A DNA stretch of 64,000 nucleotides, taken from the NCBI RefSeq assembly GCF_040273735.1, contig NZ_JBELZM010000019.1, forward strand, positions 1 through 64,000. Reading direction: 5' to 3'. Position numbers and translations under genes: made by a program. Shown in pieces: positions 17,421 to 25,969 of this stretch; position 1 is the first letter of the stretch; each line of letters begins with the position of its first letter. Below the pieces are notes generated by a model, which was given only the letters and a program-made list of their open reading frames with translations, was not told where the DNA came from and did no database searches. Origin of the DNA: Solibacillus sp040273735 (lineage in GTDB: Bacteria; Bacillota; Bacilli; Bacillales_A; Planococcaceae).

Positions 17421-17466
17421 AAAAGGGTTTGTCTCTATTTAAAATAGGATGGGGGCAAATCCTTTT
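17421..17466 (+). terminator. Intra-operon hairpin before the thiolase gene
   Basis: AAAAGGGTTTG pairs with CAAATCCTTTT, with an inner CTATTTAAAATAG stem. The right arm ends in TTTTAA, so it can act as a partial terminator or processing site that separates the dehydratase genes from thiolase. Confidence 0.55.
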
Positions 17467-17496
17467 AATCTAAAATGATAAATGAGGAGAATATAT

Positions 17497-18672
17497 ATGA
17501 AAAGAGATGCTGTTATTGTATCAGCTGTTCGTACAGCAATTGGAAAACAAGGTGGGGCATTAGCAAGTCTTCCTGCTCATTTGTATGGAGGAGAAGTTAT
17601 TAAAGAGGCAATCAAGCGAGTAAATCTTAATCCAGAAATGATAGATGATGTGATTTTAGGGAATGTTTTAAGTGGTGGCGGAAATATTGCTAGGTTGACA
17701 GCTTTACAAGGCGGTTTATCTGTCAATATTCCAGGATTAACAATAGATAGACAATGCGGTTCTGGGATTAATGCAGTTGCATTAGCTGCTCAAGCGATAC
17801 AATCTGGTGCAGGGGATATATATGTTGCCGGTGGGGTTGAAAGCATGAGCCGTGCACCCTATCAATATGAGCGTCCAGAGCAAGCATACAGTTCCATCCC
17901 ACCAAAATCTCGTAAAACCCTCCTTGCTCCCGAAGAAATCGGTAATCCAGGCATGGGAATTACTGCCGAAAACCTTGTAAAAAAATACGATATTACTAGA
18001 AAGGAACAAGATGAATATTCTTTAAGAAGTCAACAGAGAATGGCAAGGGCAATTGAAGAAGGCCGTTTTGATGAGCAAATTGTTCCAATTAGTATACCAG
18101 TTCGTAAAGGAGAGCCGATTCACTTTAACAAAGATGAGCACCCACGTCCGAACACAACGTTAGCTGCATTAGCAAAGCTATCTCCAGCTTTTCAAAGAGA
18201 TGGAACTGTGACAGCTGGAAGTAGTTCCGGACTTAATGATGCGGCATCTGCAATGGTAATTATGTCTCGAGAAAAGGCAGAAGAATTAGGGATTCAACCA
18301 TTAGCAACGATTATAGATTCAGCCGTTGCAGGAGTAGACCCTAATATTATGGGAATTGGTCCAGTACCGGCAACAAAAAAACTATTAGAAAAGTTGAACC
18401 TCTCTATATCTGATATGGATATTATCGAATTGAACGAGGCGTTTGCTGCCCAGGTAATTGCTTGTGATCGAGAATTGGAAATCGATCCGGAAAAATTAAA
18501 TGTTAATGGCGGAGCTATTGCGCATGGCCATCCATTAGGTGCTACAGGAGCAATTTTAATAACAAAAGCTGTATATGAATTAAAACGATCAGCTGGAAAA
18601 TTCGCTCTTATTACTGCTTGTATCGGTGGAGGTCAAGGAATCTCTTTAGTAATCGAAAGGGAATCGAATTAA
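17497..18672 (+). CDS. Acetyl-CoA acyltransferase (thiolase)
   Basis: A 391-residue thiolase that would cleave 3-oxoacyl-CoA with CoA. Catalytic residues are all present: nucleophile Cys in DRQCGSGINAV (~residue 85), His in NGGAIAHGHPLGATGA (~343) and the second Cys in ACIGGGQG (~374). The length is normal for biosynthetic/degradative thiolase II. Start at ATG 17497, preceded by AATGAGGAG; a longer frame from 17482 has no ribosome site. It completes the beta-oxidation set of the block. Confidence 0.93.
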   Translation: MKRDAVIVSAVRTAIGKQGGALASLPAHLYGGEVIKEAIKRVNLNPEMIDDVILGNVLSGGGNIARLTALQGGLSVNIPGLTIDRQCGSGINAVALAAQAIQSGAGDIYVAGGVESMSRAPYQYERPEQAYSSIPPKSRKTLLAPEEIGNPGMGITAENLVKKYDITRKEQDEYSLRSQQRMARAIEEGRFDEQIVPISIPVRKGEPIHFNKDEHPRPNTTLAALAKLSPAFQRDGTVTAGSSSGLNDAASAMVIMSREKAEELGIQPLATIIDSAVAGVDPNIMGIGPVPATKKLLEKLNLSISDMDIIELNEAFAAQVIACDRELEIDPEKLNVNGGAIAHGHPLGATGAILITKAVYELKRSAGKFALITACIGGGQGISLVIERESN

Positions 18673-18709
18673 AGTTAACTAAAATCTAAGACTTGAGGAG
18701 CACACTATT

Positions 18710-19324
18710 ATGCGAGGAAGAATTATAAAAGAAAGTATAGAGCTTTTCGATAAAAAGGGATTCAGTAAAACTTCCATTCAAGATATTATTGATACCATCG
18801 GTGTGACAAAAGGTACTTTTTATTATTACTTTAAAAGTAAACAGGAATTATTAATGGATATACATTTAAATTATATTAAAGAGCTGTTAGCTGAACAGGC
18901 AGTGATCTTAAATGATGAATATCTAAGCAGTATAGTAAAAATCAATAAATTGGTTCATTTAATTATAAAAAATATTAAAGTACATGGTAAGAGCGCAAGA
19001 GTATTTCATCGGGAGTTTCGGCATCTGGATGATAAGCAATTAAAGTTAATAAATGGTTATCGAAAAGAATTTCGTATTAATCTCGAAAAACTTTTTGATG
19101 AAGGTATTGAAAAAGGAGAATTCAGGGAAGATCTTAGAAGTGATATTGTTATCTTTGGCATCCTTGGCATGGTTAACCGTTCATATAATTGGTATAATCC
19201 GGATGGAGAAGTAACAGAAGAAGAACTTGTGAGTACTTATATGGAAATGATATTAAATGGAATAAATAAAGATACAAACACTACAGGACATAGTAGGGGA
19301 AATTTGAGCGAAAGTACTTTTTAA
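18710..19324 (+). CDS. TetR-family transcriptional regulator
   Basis: A 204-residue TetR protein with the N-terminal HTH in FSKTSIQDIIDTIGVTKGTF followed by YYYFKSKQELL; the C-terminal half is an all-helical ligand domain. Regulators of this sort near acyl-CoA genes often respond to acyl-CoA. As the only regulator in the 4.6-19.3 kb block, it is the likely ligand of the palindromes at 5868-5912 (inference). TTGAGGAG precedes the ATG. The last ~20 residues, rich in Thr/Asn/Ser, look unstructured. Confidence 0.9.
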   Translation: MRGRIIKESIELFDKKGFSKTSIQDIIDTIGVTKGTFYYYFKSKQELLMDIHLNYIKELLAEQAVILNDEYLSSIVKINKLVHLIIKNIKVHGKSARVFHREFRHLDDKQLKLINGYRKEFRINLEKLFDEGIEKGEFREDLRSDIVIFGILGMVNRSYNWYNPDGEVTEEELVSTYMEMILNGINKDTNTTGHSRGNLSESTF

Positions 19325-19390
19325 AAGGAAATAGATAATTAGGGGATCTAAACCAATGTACGAAAAAAATTTATGGGCAAATTCCAAACA

Positions 19391-19427
19391 AAAGAGTAAA
19401 CAGGCATCTGTATTACTCTTTTTATTT
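19391..19427 (+). terminator. Rho-independent terminator after the TetR gene
   Basis: AAAGAGTAA / TTACTCTTT with inner ACAG/CTGT, followed by T's. Almost the same sequence recurs at 62484 with a compensated inner stem. An open frame of ~43 codons crosses it and is not a gene. Confidence 0.8.
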
Positions 19428-19465
19428 TCAATCTATCTGTTTAAATTCCGAAATTTGCAAATAAA

Positions 19466-19515
19466 AAAGAAGCCAAAAACATTGTGAAAAAATGTTTTTG
19501 GCTTCTTTGCGTATT
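19466..19515 (+). terminator. Strong hairpin, terminator-like
   Basis: AAGAAGCCAAAAACATT pairs with AATGTTTTTGGCTTCTT over 17 bases. It lies between the TetR terminator and the GntR promoter, and the downstream T-run (TATTTTTTA) is about 10 bases away. Confidence 0.65.
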
Positions 19516-19573
19516 TTTTACGGTGGCAGCAACATTTCGTCTTACATAAAAAAGATATATTTACAAAAAATGG

Positions 19574-19630
19574 TTGAACAAATATTGAATGCATGTATAT
19601 AATGTACTTATAGTGTATATACATTATATA
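19574..19630 (+). promoter_or_regulatory. Promoter with palindromic GntR operator
   Basis: TTGAAC (19574) and TATAAT (19598) are 18 bases apart. The -10 box is inside the left arm of an 11-base inverted repeat, TATATAATGTA (19596-19606) and TACATTATATA (19620-19630). A YtrA-like GntR protein encoded 120 bases downstream probably binds here and represses its own operon. Confidence 0.6.
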
Positions 19631-19750
19631 AGGGTGTTTGATTATTTGAATTTTTCTACTGACATTTCATATTACGGCTTAACTGTAAAAACAAGTAATA
19701 AAGAACAAGATTTTAAGTATTTTTGAATAAGTAAAAAATGAGGGCTGTGC

Positions 19751-20122
19751 ATGCAAATAATTATTTCAAACATTTCAAAGGAACCAATTTATGAACAAAT
19801 TACAAATCAAATAAAATCCGCAATTTTAGCAGGTGAACTGCAGGAGGGTGCAGCAATACCTTCCATGCGTAATCTTGCCAAAGAACTGCAAATCAGTGTA
19901 ATCACAACAAAGCGTGCTTATGAGGAATTAGAGAAGGCGGGTTTTATCTATTCGATTGTCGGAAAAGGCTCCTTTGTTGCAGAGCAAAATTTAGAAGTCA
20001 TAAGAGAAAAGAAATTGAAAGTCATTGAGGAACAAATGAGCTCGGTCATCATCAATAGCAGAGAAATTGGCCTCTCACTAGAAGAATTACAAGACTTATT
20101 AAAAATTTTATATGAGGAGTGA
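19751..20122 (+). CDS. GntR-family regulator, YtrA subfamily
   Basis: A 123-residue protein: a GntR winged helix (EPIYEQITNQIKSAILAGEL, then IPSMRNLAKELQISVITTKRAYEELEKAGF) plus a short helical tail. The absence of a large ligand domain is the mark of the YtrA subfamily, which controls adjacent ABC transporters. The gene overlaps the frame of the ABC ATPase gene and would form one operon with it and the permease. The palindrome over the promoter at 19574-19630 is the likely operator. Confidence 0.9.
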   Translation: MQIIISNISKEPIYEQITNQIKSAILAGELQEGAAIPSMRNLAKELQISVITTKRAYEELEKAGFIYSIVGKGSFVAEQNLEVIREKKLKVIEEQMSSVIINSREIGLSLEELQDLLKILYEE

Positions 20123-20127
20123 ATCAA

Positions 20128-20994
20128 ATGGAGAATGTTGTTGAACTTACAAATGTCTCTAAAAAATTTAAAGATTTTTCTGTTAAAAATCTGAATTTAG
20201 AAGTGAAAAAAGGCTTTATAACAGGATTTATTGGGGCAAATGGTGCGGGGAAATCGACGACTATTAAAATGATGATGAATCTATTAAGACCGGATGTCGG
20301 GGAAATTAAGCTTTTCGGTTTGGATTACATGAAACATGAGAAGGCGATTAAAGAGCGCATTGGGTTTGTATACGATGGCAATGTGTTTTTTGAAGGGCTG
20401 AACTTAAAAGACATAAAACGTATCGTGGGACCTGCATACAAACGCTGGGATGAATCACTATTTTATCAGTACTTGGAAAAATTCGAATTGCCGCTGAATA
20501 AACAAATGAAGACCTTTTCAAAAGGTATGCAAATGAAGGCGTCTTTGGCAATAGCACTATCCCATCAGGCAGAGCTTATCATCATGGACGAGCCAACAGC
20601 AGGTTTAGATCCCATTTTTAGACGAGAGCTGTTGGATCTTTTACAGGAATTAATGGTGGATGGAGATCGTACCATTTTTTTCTCCACACATATTACATCC
20701 GATTTGGACCGTATTGCAGATTATATTGCTCTTATTCAGAAGGGTGAATTAATATTTAATCAGTCTATTCTTGATGTAGGTGAAAACTATGCGCTCGTTA
20801 AAGGAAGATTGGATCTTCTGGATCGAGACACTGAAAAAGCATTTATTCATGTTCACCGTGCATCAACAGGATTTGAAGCATTAACGGATAATATTAAAGG
20901 AGTACAAAGAATCTTCGGAGACACCGTTGCCATTGATCAAGCCTCTCTTGAAGATATTATGTATTACTTGAAAGGAGGAATACAACATGTTTAA
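20128..20994 (+). CDS. ABC transporter ATP-binding protein (YtrB-like)
   Basis: A 288-residue ABC ATPase. Walker A GANGAGKSTT (~residue 35), signature FSKGMQMKASLA (a SKGM variant of LSGGQ seen in this subfamily), Walker B LIIMDEPTAGLDP and the switch histidine in FFSTHI. A ~70-residue C-terminal extension follows, as in the exporters next to YtrA-type regulators. Start set at ATG 20128, 8 bases after GAGGAG; a GTG at 20119 overlaps the previous stop but has no spacing. It drives the small permease encoded next (8-base overlap). Confidence 0.9.
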   Translation: MENVVELTNVSKKFKDFSVKNLNLEVKKGFITGFIGANGAGKSTTIKMMMNLLRPDVGEIKLFGLDYMKHEKAIKERIGFVYDGNVFFEGLNLKDIKRIVGPAYKRWDESLFYQYLEKFELPLNKQMKTFSKGMQMKASLAIALSHQAELIIMDEPTAGLDPIFRRELLDLLQELMVDGDRTIFFSTHITSDLDRIADYIALIQKGELIFNQSILDVGENYALVKGRLDLLDRDTEKAFIHVHRASTGFEALTDNIKGVQRIFGDTVAIDQASLEDIMYYLKGGIQHV

Positions 20995-21592
20995 TCTTAT
21001 CAGACGTGATGTCATACTACAGAAAAAACAGCTATTACTTTTTATTCCTTTTGTCATTTTCTTTATAATAATGGAAGCGAATCCAGCTTTGATCTTTCTC
21101 ATTGCCAGCATACTTATTCCCTTTAACACATATGCTTACGATGAAAAAGTGGAGACAAACATATTATTAAATTCCTTACCTTATACTCGTACGGAAATTA
21201 TCGCATCTCGCTATATCGGTGCTATTATTTATATGGTTTTAGCGATCGGAGTGACGAGTCTCACATTATTTGTTTTCAATAAACCTTTTACGCTAACACA
21301 TATTGCAATTGGTTGTAGTTTATTTTTATTATTTGCTTCCTTTACATTCCCATTATTTTATCTATTTAAACCAGGATATATTTTTCCGGCTGTTATGATT
21401 AGTTTTCTCCTTTTATCAGCGATCGGACCAGCAATTGTATTATTTTTAGCTGACCAATTGACAGTAATAAAGGATTTTATTATTAATTTATCCGTCCCTG
21501 CTTTATATACAGGAGCAACAATTGCCGTCATCATAGTCTATGTTAGTTCTTGGTTTGTTACCAATAGCATTTACCAGCGTAAAGCGTTTTAA
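20987..21592 (+). CDS. ABC-2 type permease
   Basis: A 201-residue membrane protein with about six hydrophobic segments and the ABC-2 pattern NSLPYTRTEIIASRYIGAII after the second helix. It overlaps the ATPase gene by eight bases and forms the membrane half of the exporter. Substrate unknown; relatives next to YtrA-type GntR regulators are tied to cell-envelope antibiotic stress or acetoin use, so envelope stress is a reasonable guess only. Confidence 0.85.
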   Translation: MFNLIRRDVILQKKQLLLFIPFVIFFIIMEANPALIFLIASILIPFNTYAYDEKVETNILLNSLPYTRTEIIASRYIGAIIYMVLAIGVTSLTLFVFNKPFTLTHIAIGCSLFLLFASFTFPLFYLFKPGYIFPAVMISFLLLSAIGPAIVLFLADQLTVIKDFIINLSVPALYTGATIAVIIVYVSSWFVTNSIYQRKAF

Positions 21593-21639
21593 GTAAAGAT
21601 ACCATCACCCATATTTAGGGGTGTGTTTAGGGACACGTA

Positions 21640-21680
21640 ACGGGCGCGATTCTGTAACAAGAATCAGTGTTCGTTTTTTT
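21640..21680 (+). terminator. Terminator-like repeated palindrome, copy 4
   Basis: ACGGGCGCGATTCT / AGAATCAGTGTTCGT followed by seven T's, after the ABC-2 permease gene. Same family as the copies at 1428, 3552 and 4227. Confidence 0.75.
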
Positions 21681-21739
21681 ATGACTGATCGAGTTTTAAC
21701 ATTGCCTTGCATGGTTAAAGAGATAGTTACTATTCAAAC

Positions 21740-21772
21740 AGCAAACTTCGCATTGTGCTGGTTTGCTTTTTT
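21740..21772 (+). terminator. Second terminator-like hairpin before the S9 peptidase gene
   Basis: AGCAAAC pairs with GTTTGCT across a 14-base loop, with TTTTTT after. It follows copy 4 of the repeated palindrome by 60 bases. Confidence 0.5.
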
Positions 21773-21894
21773 AGTAGGTAATTAGGAATTAATACTTACA
21801 ATTTTCTCGTGAATTACTTATTTCTTTCTATAATAGTTTATTTATGGTAATTTAGTAATAATTCAGTTTTCTATTATTAAGGAGGAATATTCAT

Positions 21895-23694
21895 ATGGTT
21901 TCATTTCCTAAGCCAGGGGCAGAGCAGTTTTTAAGGACATTTTCAATAGGAGATTTTGCAGTAAGTCCAGATGAAAAACAACTTGTCTTCAGTACAAATT
22001 TAAGCGGAAAGTATAACTTATGGGCAATGAATCTGCCAAGTACATTCCCGACACAGTTGACATTCAATAACCAAAGCTGTCATGGTCTTTTGTATGACAA
22101 ACAAGGAAGATTCATCATTGCAGGTTTTGATGATGACGGCAATGAAAATACGCAATTTTACGGGTTGCCGCTTCATGGCGGTACATTAAAAACAATTATT
22201 AATGAAGAAGGAACGCGTAATACTGGAATGATTCTTTCGGAAGACGGGAAAAAGCTTTATTACACATCATCAAAAGGAAATCCTTCTTTTTTGAATACTT
22301 ATAAATATGACCTGGAAACAGGGGCGGAAGAATTAGTTTTAGAAGGAAATACTACTCCTACATTAACGATCGGTTTAAGCCCGAATGAAGAAACCCTCCT
22401 TTATATGACGGCGTATTCAAATACACATACACTGTTGTATGCAAAACGGGCGAATGACCATATTTTGCTGACACCATCTACCGATTCCCAGCACACGGTA
22501 AGTGATGCATGTTTCGCAACAGATGATCTTATTTATTTTTTAACGGACTACAACGCAGATTTTACATACTTAGCTTCCTATAATTTAGAAACAGATGAAT
22601 TTATTAAAGTAAAAGATTTAGAGAATGAAAGCTTCACTACTCTGAAATATGACCAACACAAACAGCGCTTATATATTGTTAGTGAAAAAGGTGTAGAAGA
22701 TACTGTATACATGTATGATTTGTCCTCAGATGAGTGGCAGAAAATTCAAACGCCATGTAGCACTATCGATAAGCTTGTTGTGACGAAGTTAGGAAATTTA
22801 TATCTGTTAGGCGGTAGTGCTACTAAACCGGTTAATATTTACCGATTTACAGACAATGAGTGGACTTCTATTACACAATATACAGTTCCAGGTGTCGACC
22901 AAAGCGAATTAGTGGAGCCTGAAGTCATTACGTATACTTCTTTTGATGGGCTGGAAATTGAATCTTTATTCTTCAAAGCGAAAAAGGAAAATGATAATGG
23001 GGAAATCATCTTTTGGCCACATGGTGGTCCGCAAGCTGCAGAGCGAAAATTCTTTAGAGCTTCGTTCCAGTTTTTTTTAAATAATGGTTATAGTATATTT
23101 GCGCCAAATTTCCGTGGATCAACAGGTTATGGATTAGCTTTCACGAAAATGGTAAACGGAGATTGGGGTTATGGTCCGCGACTTGATAATGTCGCAGGTC
23201 TCGATTGGCTTATTGATAACGGTTATGCAGAAAAAGGCAATATTTTATTGATGGGTGGAAGCTATGGTGGCTATATGGCTTTACTGCTTCACGGACGTCA
23301 TGCGGATTATTTCAAAGCGGTAGTCGATATCTTTGGACCATCGGATTTGTTTTCATTTGTCAATTCGGTTCCGGAAGACTGGAAGCCGATGATGGATCAA
23401 TGGGTAGGAAATCCTGAAAGAGACAAAGAAAAATTTATCGAATATTCTCCAATTACGTATTTAGAGACAATGACAAAACCAATGCTCGTTATCCAAGGAG
23501 CAAATGATCCACGCGTTGTAAAAGAGGAGTCGGATCAAATTGTGCAGGCGTTAAAAGATAAGGGCCGTGAAGTTGAATATATGCTTCTTGAAGATGAAGG
23601 TCATGGATTCTCTAAAAAAGAAAACGAAATTGCGGTTTACCAAAAAATCCTTTCATTCTTCAGCCGATTTGTAGAGTCTAAAGTGAAAGCATAA
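21895..23694 (+). CDS. S9-family prolyl oligopeptidase-like peptidase
   Basis: A 599-residue serine peptidase, acylaminoacyl-peptidase/dipeptidyl peptidase type. The first ~340 residues are an irregular beta-propeller (repeats such as DEKQLVFSTNLSGKYNLW); the C-terminal ~250 are an alpha/beta-hydrolase. Catalytic Ser is in GGSYGGYM (~residue 459), Asp in GANDPRVV (~542) and His in DEGHGF (~574). No signal peptide, so cytosolic peptide turnover. AAGGAGGA precedes the ATG. It is monocistronic, with a bidirectional terminator downstream. Confidence 0.92.
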   Translation: MVSFPKPGAEQFLRTFSIGDFAVSPDEKQLVFSTNLSGKYNLWAMNLPSTFPTQLTFNNQSCHGLLYDKQGRFIIAGFDDDGNENTQFYGLPLHGGTLKTIINEEGTRNTGMILSEDGKKLYYTSSKGNPSFLNTYKYDLETGAEELVLEGNTTPTLTIGLSPNEETLLYMTAYSNTHTLLYAKRANDHILLTPSTDSQHTVSDACFATDDLIYFLTDYNADFTYLASYNLETDEFIKVKDLENESFTTLKYDQHKQRLYIVSEKGVEDTVYMYDLSSDEWQKIQTPCSTIDKLVVTKLGNLYLLGGSATKPVNIYRFTDNEWTSITQYTVPGVDQSELVEPEVITYTSFDGLEIESLFFKAKKENDNGEIIFWPHGGPQAAERKFFRASFQFFLNNGYSIFAPNFRGSTGYGLAFTKMVNGDWGYGPRLDNVAGLDWLIDNGYAEKGNILLMGGSYGGYMALLLHGRHADYFKAVVDIFGPSDLFSFVNSVPEDWKPMMDQWVGNPERDKEKFIEYSPITYLETMTKPMLVIQGANDPRVVKEESDQIVQALKDKGREVEYMLLEDEGHGFSKKENEIAVYQKILSFFSRFVESKVKA

Positions 23695-23716
23695 CTTTTA
23701 CTATATAAAATATAAT

Positions 23717-23755
23717 AAGCGACAATCATTATACAGAGTGATTGTCGCTTTTTTT
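23717..23755 (+). terminator. Bidirectional terminator
   Basis: AAGCGACAATCA pairs with TGATTGTCGCTT, followed by T7 on the plus strand; the minus side has a weaker T-run. It separates the S9 gene from the convergent minus-strand gene. Confidence 0.85.
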
Positions 23756-24245
23756 AATTTAAAGTGATGATATCTACTAGCGTTTTTAACCCTTCATTCA
23801 CTTCTACTAGCTGATCATTGCCTTTTACTCCAAAAAGATAGACTTTATCGTTATTTTTAGGTGAATACATGTAACTGTCTTCTAAAGGCTGTTCTAGTGT
23901 TGGCTTACTATCAAATTGATAGACCCTCACTACATACTTGATTTCGTTTTCTTGTAAGTATTCGATATCGAGCAATGGCTCTTCTTTAAAAAGTTTATTA
24001 TCTGGCCGTTCCAACTGCACATATGGGAATCGATAAATTTCAACCATAGGAGTAAAAGCAACATCCGATATCTTAAATACTAAAAGTTCTTCATTTGTTT
24101 TGTGGTCTGTTACTGAAATAGTATCAATATTACTACTCAAAGCTTTTCCTATAATGGCATCTCTACCATACTCTTGCCAACTATCAAAGATAAACCAACC
24201 AAAAACAATGACGCCGATTATGATTACCCATAGCCATCTTCTCAC
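23754..24245 (-). CDS. Membrane-anchored hypothetical protein
   Basis: A 163-residue protein with one N-terminal transmembrane helix (RRWLWVIIIGVIVFGWFIF) and a hydrophilic extracytoplasmic domain rich in Glu, Lys and Asp. The GTG start overlaps the TGA of the upstream minus-strand gene (GTGA), so the two are cotranslated. I recognise no family and no catalytic motif. The stop lies on the edge of the bidirectional terminator. Confidence 0.65.
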   Translation of the reverse strand: MRRWLWVIIIGVIVFGWFIFDSWQEYGRDAIIGKALSSNIDTISVTDHKTNEELLVFKISDVAFTPMVEIYRFPYVQLERPDNKLFKEEPLLDIEYLQENEIKYVVRVYQFDSKPTLEQPLEDSYMYSPKNNDKVYLFGVKGNDQLVEVNEGLKTLVDIITLN

Positions 24246-24649
24246 AATTTAGATACATTCAAATTTTTTGTAGTTGAACTGCTAATAAAATTTTTTAATT
24301 GAAGTGGCGTTATCGTTCCTTGGTGGAAATATAGCTGCCAGTGCCCGTCAATCAATTTCCATATCGAACTACGCAATGTATTTCTTTCTCTAGTTGTATC
24401 AACTAAAAAATAAGTAGCTAAGACAATGTCATGAGCGAGTGGGTAGATTTCGTAGTTGTGCAGCTTCATTTCTGTCAAAACAACACCAGTTTCAAGACAC
24501 TCTTTTTTATCATAAATATAACCGGAGCTGCCAATCTCAAAAAATTCATCTGCTAAAATGGCATCAAGCTTTTCTTTACTCCTTCTAACTTCTAACCCGG
24601 TATGACTTTCCTCTAATTGCTGTAAATGCTCTTTTAAATTCTCTATCAT
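24242..24649 (-). CDS. NTF2-like (DUF4440-type) protein
   Basis: A 135-residue protein that resembles the DUF4440/SnoaL-like cone fold: an N-terminal helix (LKEHLQQLEESH), then LDAILADEFFEIGSSGYIYDK, and the late strand RSSIWKLIDGHWQLYFHQGT, where the W...GxWxxxxHQGT pattern is typical. Bacterial members are often annotated loosely as nuclear transport factor 2 family; no catalytic role can be stated. Start at the ATG at 24649, after GGTGG; an in-frame GTG upstream lies inside the ribosome site. Confidence 0.75.
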   Translation of the reverse strand: MIENLKEHLQQLEESHTGLEVRRSKEKLDAILADEFFEIGSSGYIYDKKECLETGVVLTEMKLHNYEIYPLAHDIVLATYFLVDTTRERNTLRSSIWKLIDGHWQLYFHQGTITPLQLKNFISSSTTKNLNVSKL

Positions 24650-24817
24650 AACAATTACCACCTAACTTTTTTAACGTACTACTTAACTTATTTCTAGATT
24701 TTTCAACCTAAATCCTCTAAATTAAAAGATATCTCCAATATAGGAATATTTATATACTTAGCGAAATGATTACAGATTTTAAAAAATTTCAACTAATAGC
24801 TGAAAGGATTTCATTCA

Positions 24818-25429
24818 ATGGAATATTTAGATAATTTAATTCGTCAAATTAATGAGGGATATGAAAAGCATATTGAAAAAAGGCCTTATATCGTTGCTAT
24901 AGATGGTTTATCGGGTGCTGGCAAAACTACGCTTGTAAAGCACTTTGAACACATTTTAGAAAATGTGGTTGTAATTCATATTGATGACCATATTGTTGAA
25001 AGATCCAAGCGTTATAATACAGGGCATGCGCAATGGTTTGAGTATTATCAATTACAGTGGGACACTAAATTTTTGAAAGAGCAGCTCTTTCAAAAAATAC
25101 GACAAAATGTTTCATCAATAAAACTACCCTTTTATAATAAAGAAGAGGATACGCATTTCAACAAAACGATTAATATATCTGGCTACAGCATGATAATCAT
25201 AGAAGGCATCTTTCTTTTACGGGATGAATGGAAAAGTTTTTATGATTATATCGTTTTCTTGGATTGTCCTAAAGAAGTGAGGTACAAGCGTGTAATTCAA
25301 CGAGATACATATATCGGAGATAAAGAAAAAATATTACATAAATATACTTTACGATATTGGGTGGCGGAAGAATATTATTTGGAAAAGCAAAATCCTATTA
25401 AACGAGCACATTATATTCAACTGTCGTAA
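24818..25429 (+). CDS. Uridine kinase-like P-loop kinase
   Basis: A 203-residue P-loop protein with Walker A DGLSGAGKTT (~residues 29-38), VIHIDDHIV (acidic site), IIIEGIFLLRDEW (Walker B-like) and a lid arginine in RVIQRDTYIGDK. This order matches the uridine kinase/phosphoribulokinase family of small kinases. The phosphate acceptor is not known. Single gene, with GAAAGGA before the ATG. Confidence 0.82.
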   Translation: MEYLDNLIRQINEGYEKHIEKRPYIVAIDGLSGAGKTTLVKHFEHILENVVVIHIDDHIVERSKRYNTGHAQWFEYYQLQWDTKFLKEQLFQKIRQNVSSIKLPFYNKEEDTHFNKTINISGYSMIIIEGIFLLRDEWKSFYDYIVFLDCPKEVRYKRVIQRDTYIGDKEKILHKYTLRYWVAEEYYLEKQNPIKRAHYIQLS

Positions 25430-25581
25430 TAAATTTAGCTCATGATCTCGAGTGATTTTCAAAAGAAGCTACAGGGAATTCTGTATAAAAAGATATGTAT
25501 GACTGAGGTATGGATTATTTAACGGAATTTTGAAACTTTTATAGAATCAGATCGTATAAATTTATAAAGGGTGATCATTTA

Positions 25582-25707
25582 ATGAAAGAGAAAATTATTT
25601 CACAGAATAGTGAAAATAAAAAGCCGAGTTATGTTATTCCTGGATTTATTGGAGCTGCAATTGGTGGCGTAATAGGTTTGGTTGCATATGTGAAAGATTG
25701 GCTATGA
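25582..25707 (+). CDS. 41-residue glycine-zipper membrane microprotein
   Basis: MKEKIISQNSENKKPSYVIP then a hydrophobic segment GFIGAAIGGVIGLVAYVK, a glycine-zipper helix like that of YtxH-type proteins. AAAGGGTGATC precedes the ATG, and the TGA overlaps the ATG of the next small gene (ATGA), which supports real translation. Function unknown. Confidence 0.6.
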   Translation: MKEKIISQNSENKKPSYVIPGFIGAAIGGVIGLVAYVKDWL

Positions 25708-25886
25708 TGCGGGGAGTATTATTAGCTATCGCAGGAATCGTTCTTTCCTTTTTACTGTTTGCTTTAAGCATGGTGCATGTAGACGACTTTACGCTGCTGA
25801 CAATTACCGGGATTTTAGGCTTAAGTGGTGTATCTTATTTTGTTTATCGTTTTGTTTCTAGATCGATTCATCAATACAAAGAATAA
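25704..25886 (+). CDS. 60-residue two-helix membrane protein
   Basis: MMRGVLLAIAGIVLSFLLFA, a second hydrophobic segment around FTLLTITGILGLSGVSYFVY and a basic tail. The ATG at 25704 overlaps the stop of the 41-residue gene, giving a coupled pair. No family recognised. Confidence 0.6.
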   Translation: MMRGVLLAIAGIVLSFLLFALSMVHVDDFTLLTITGILGLSGVSYFVYRFVSRSIHQYKE

Positions 25887-25969
25887 AATGAAAAGGGAGA
25901 GGAGATTTTTATAGCCTCCCAAGTAGAATTTTTATTTTTAAAAATACATTAAAAAGTAGGTTATGATTA

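Noticed and set aside
19355..19486. ~43-codon frame after the TetR gene
   Set aside because: It crosses a terminator with a T-run and shows no protein features.
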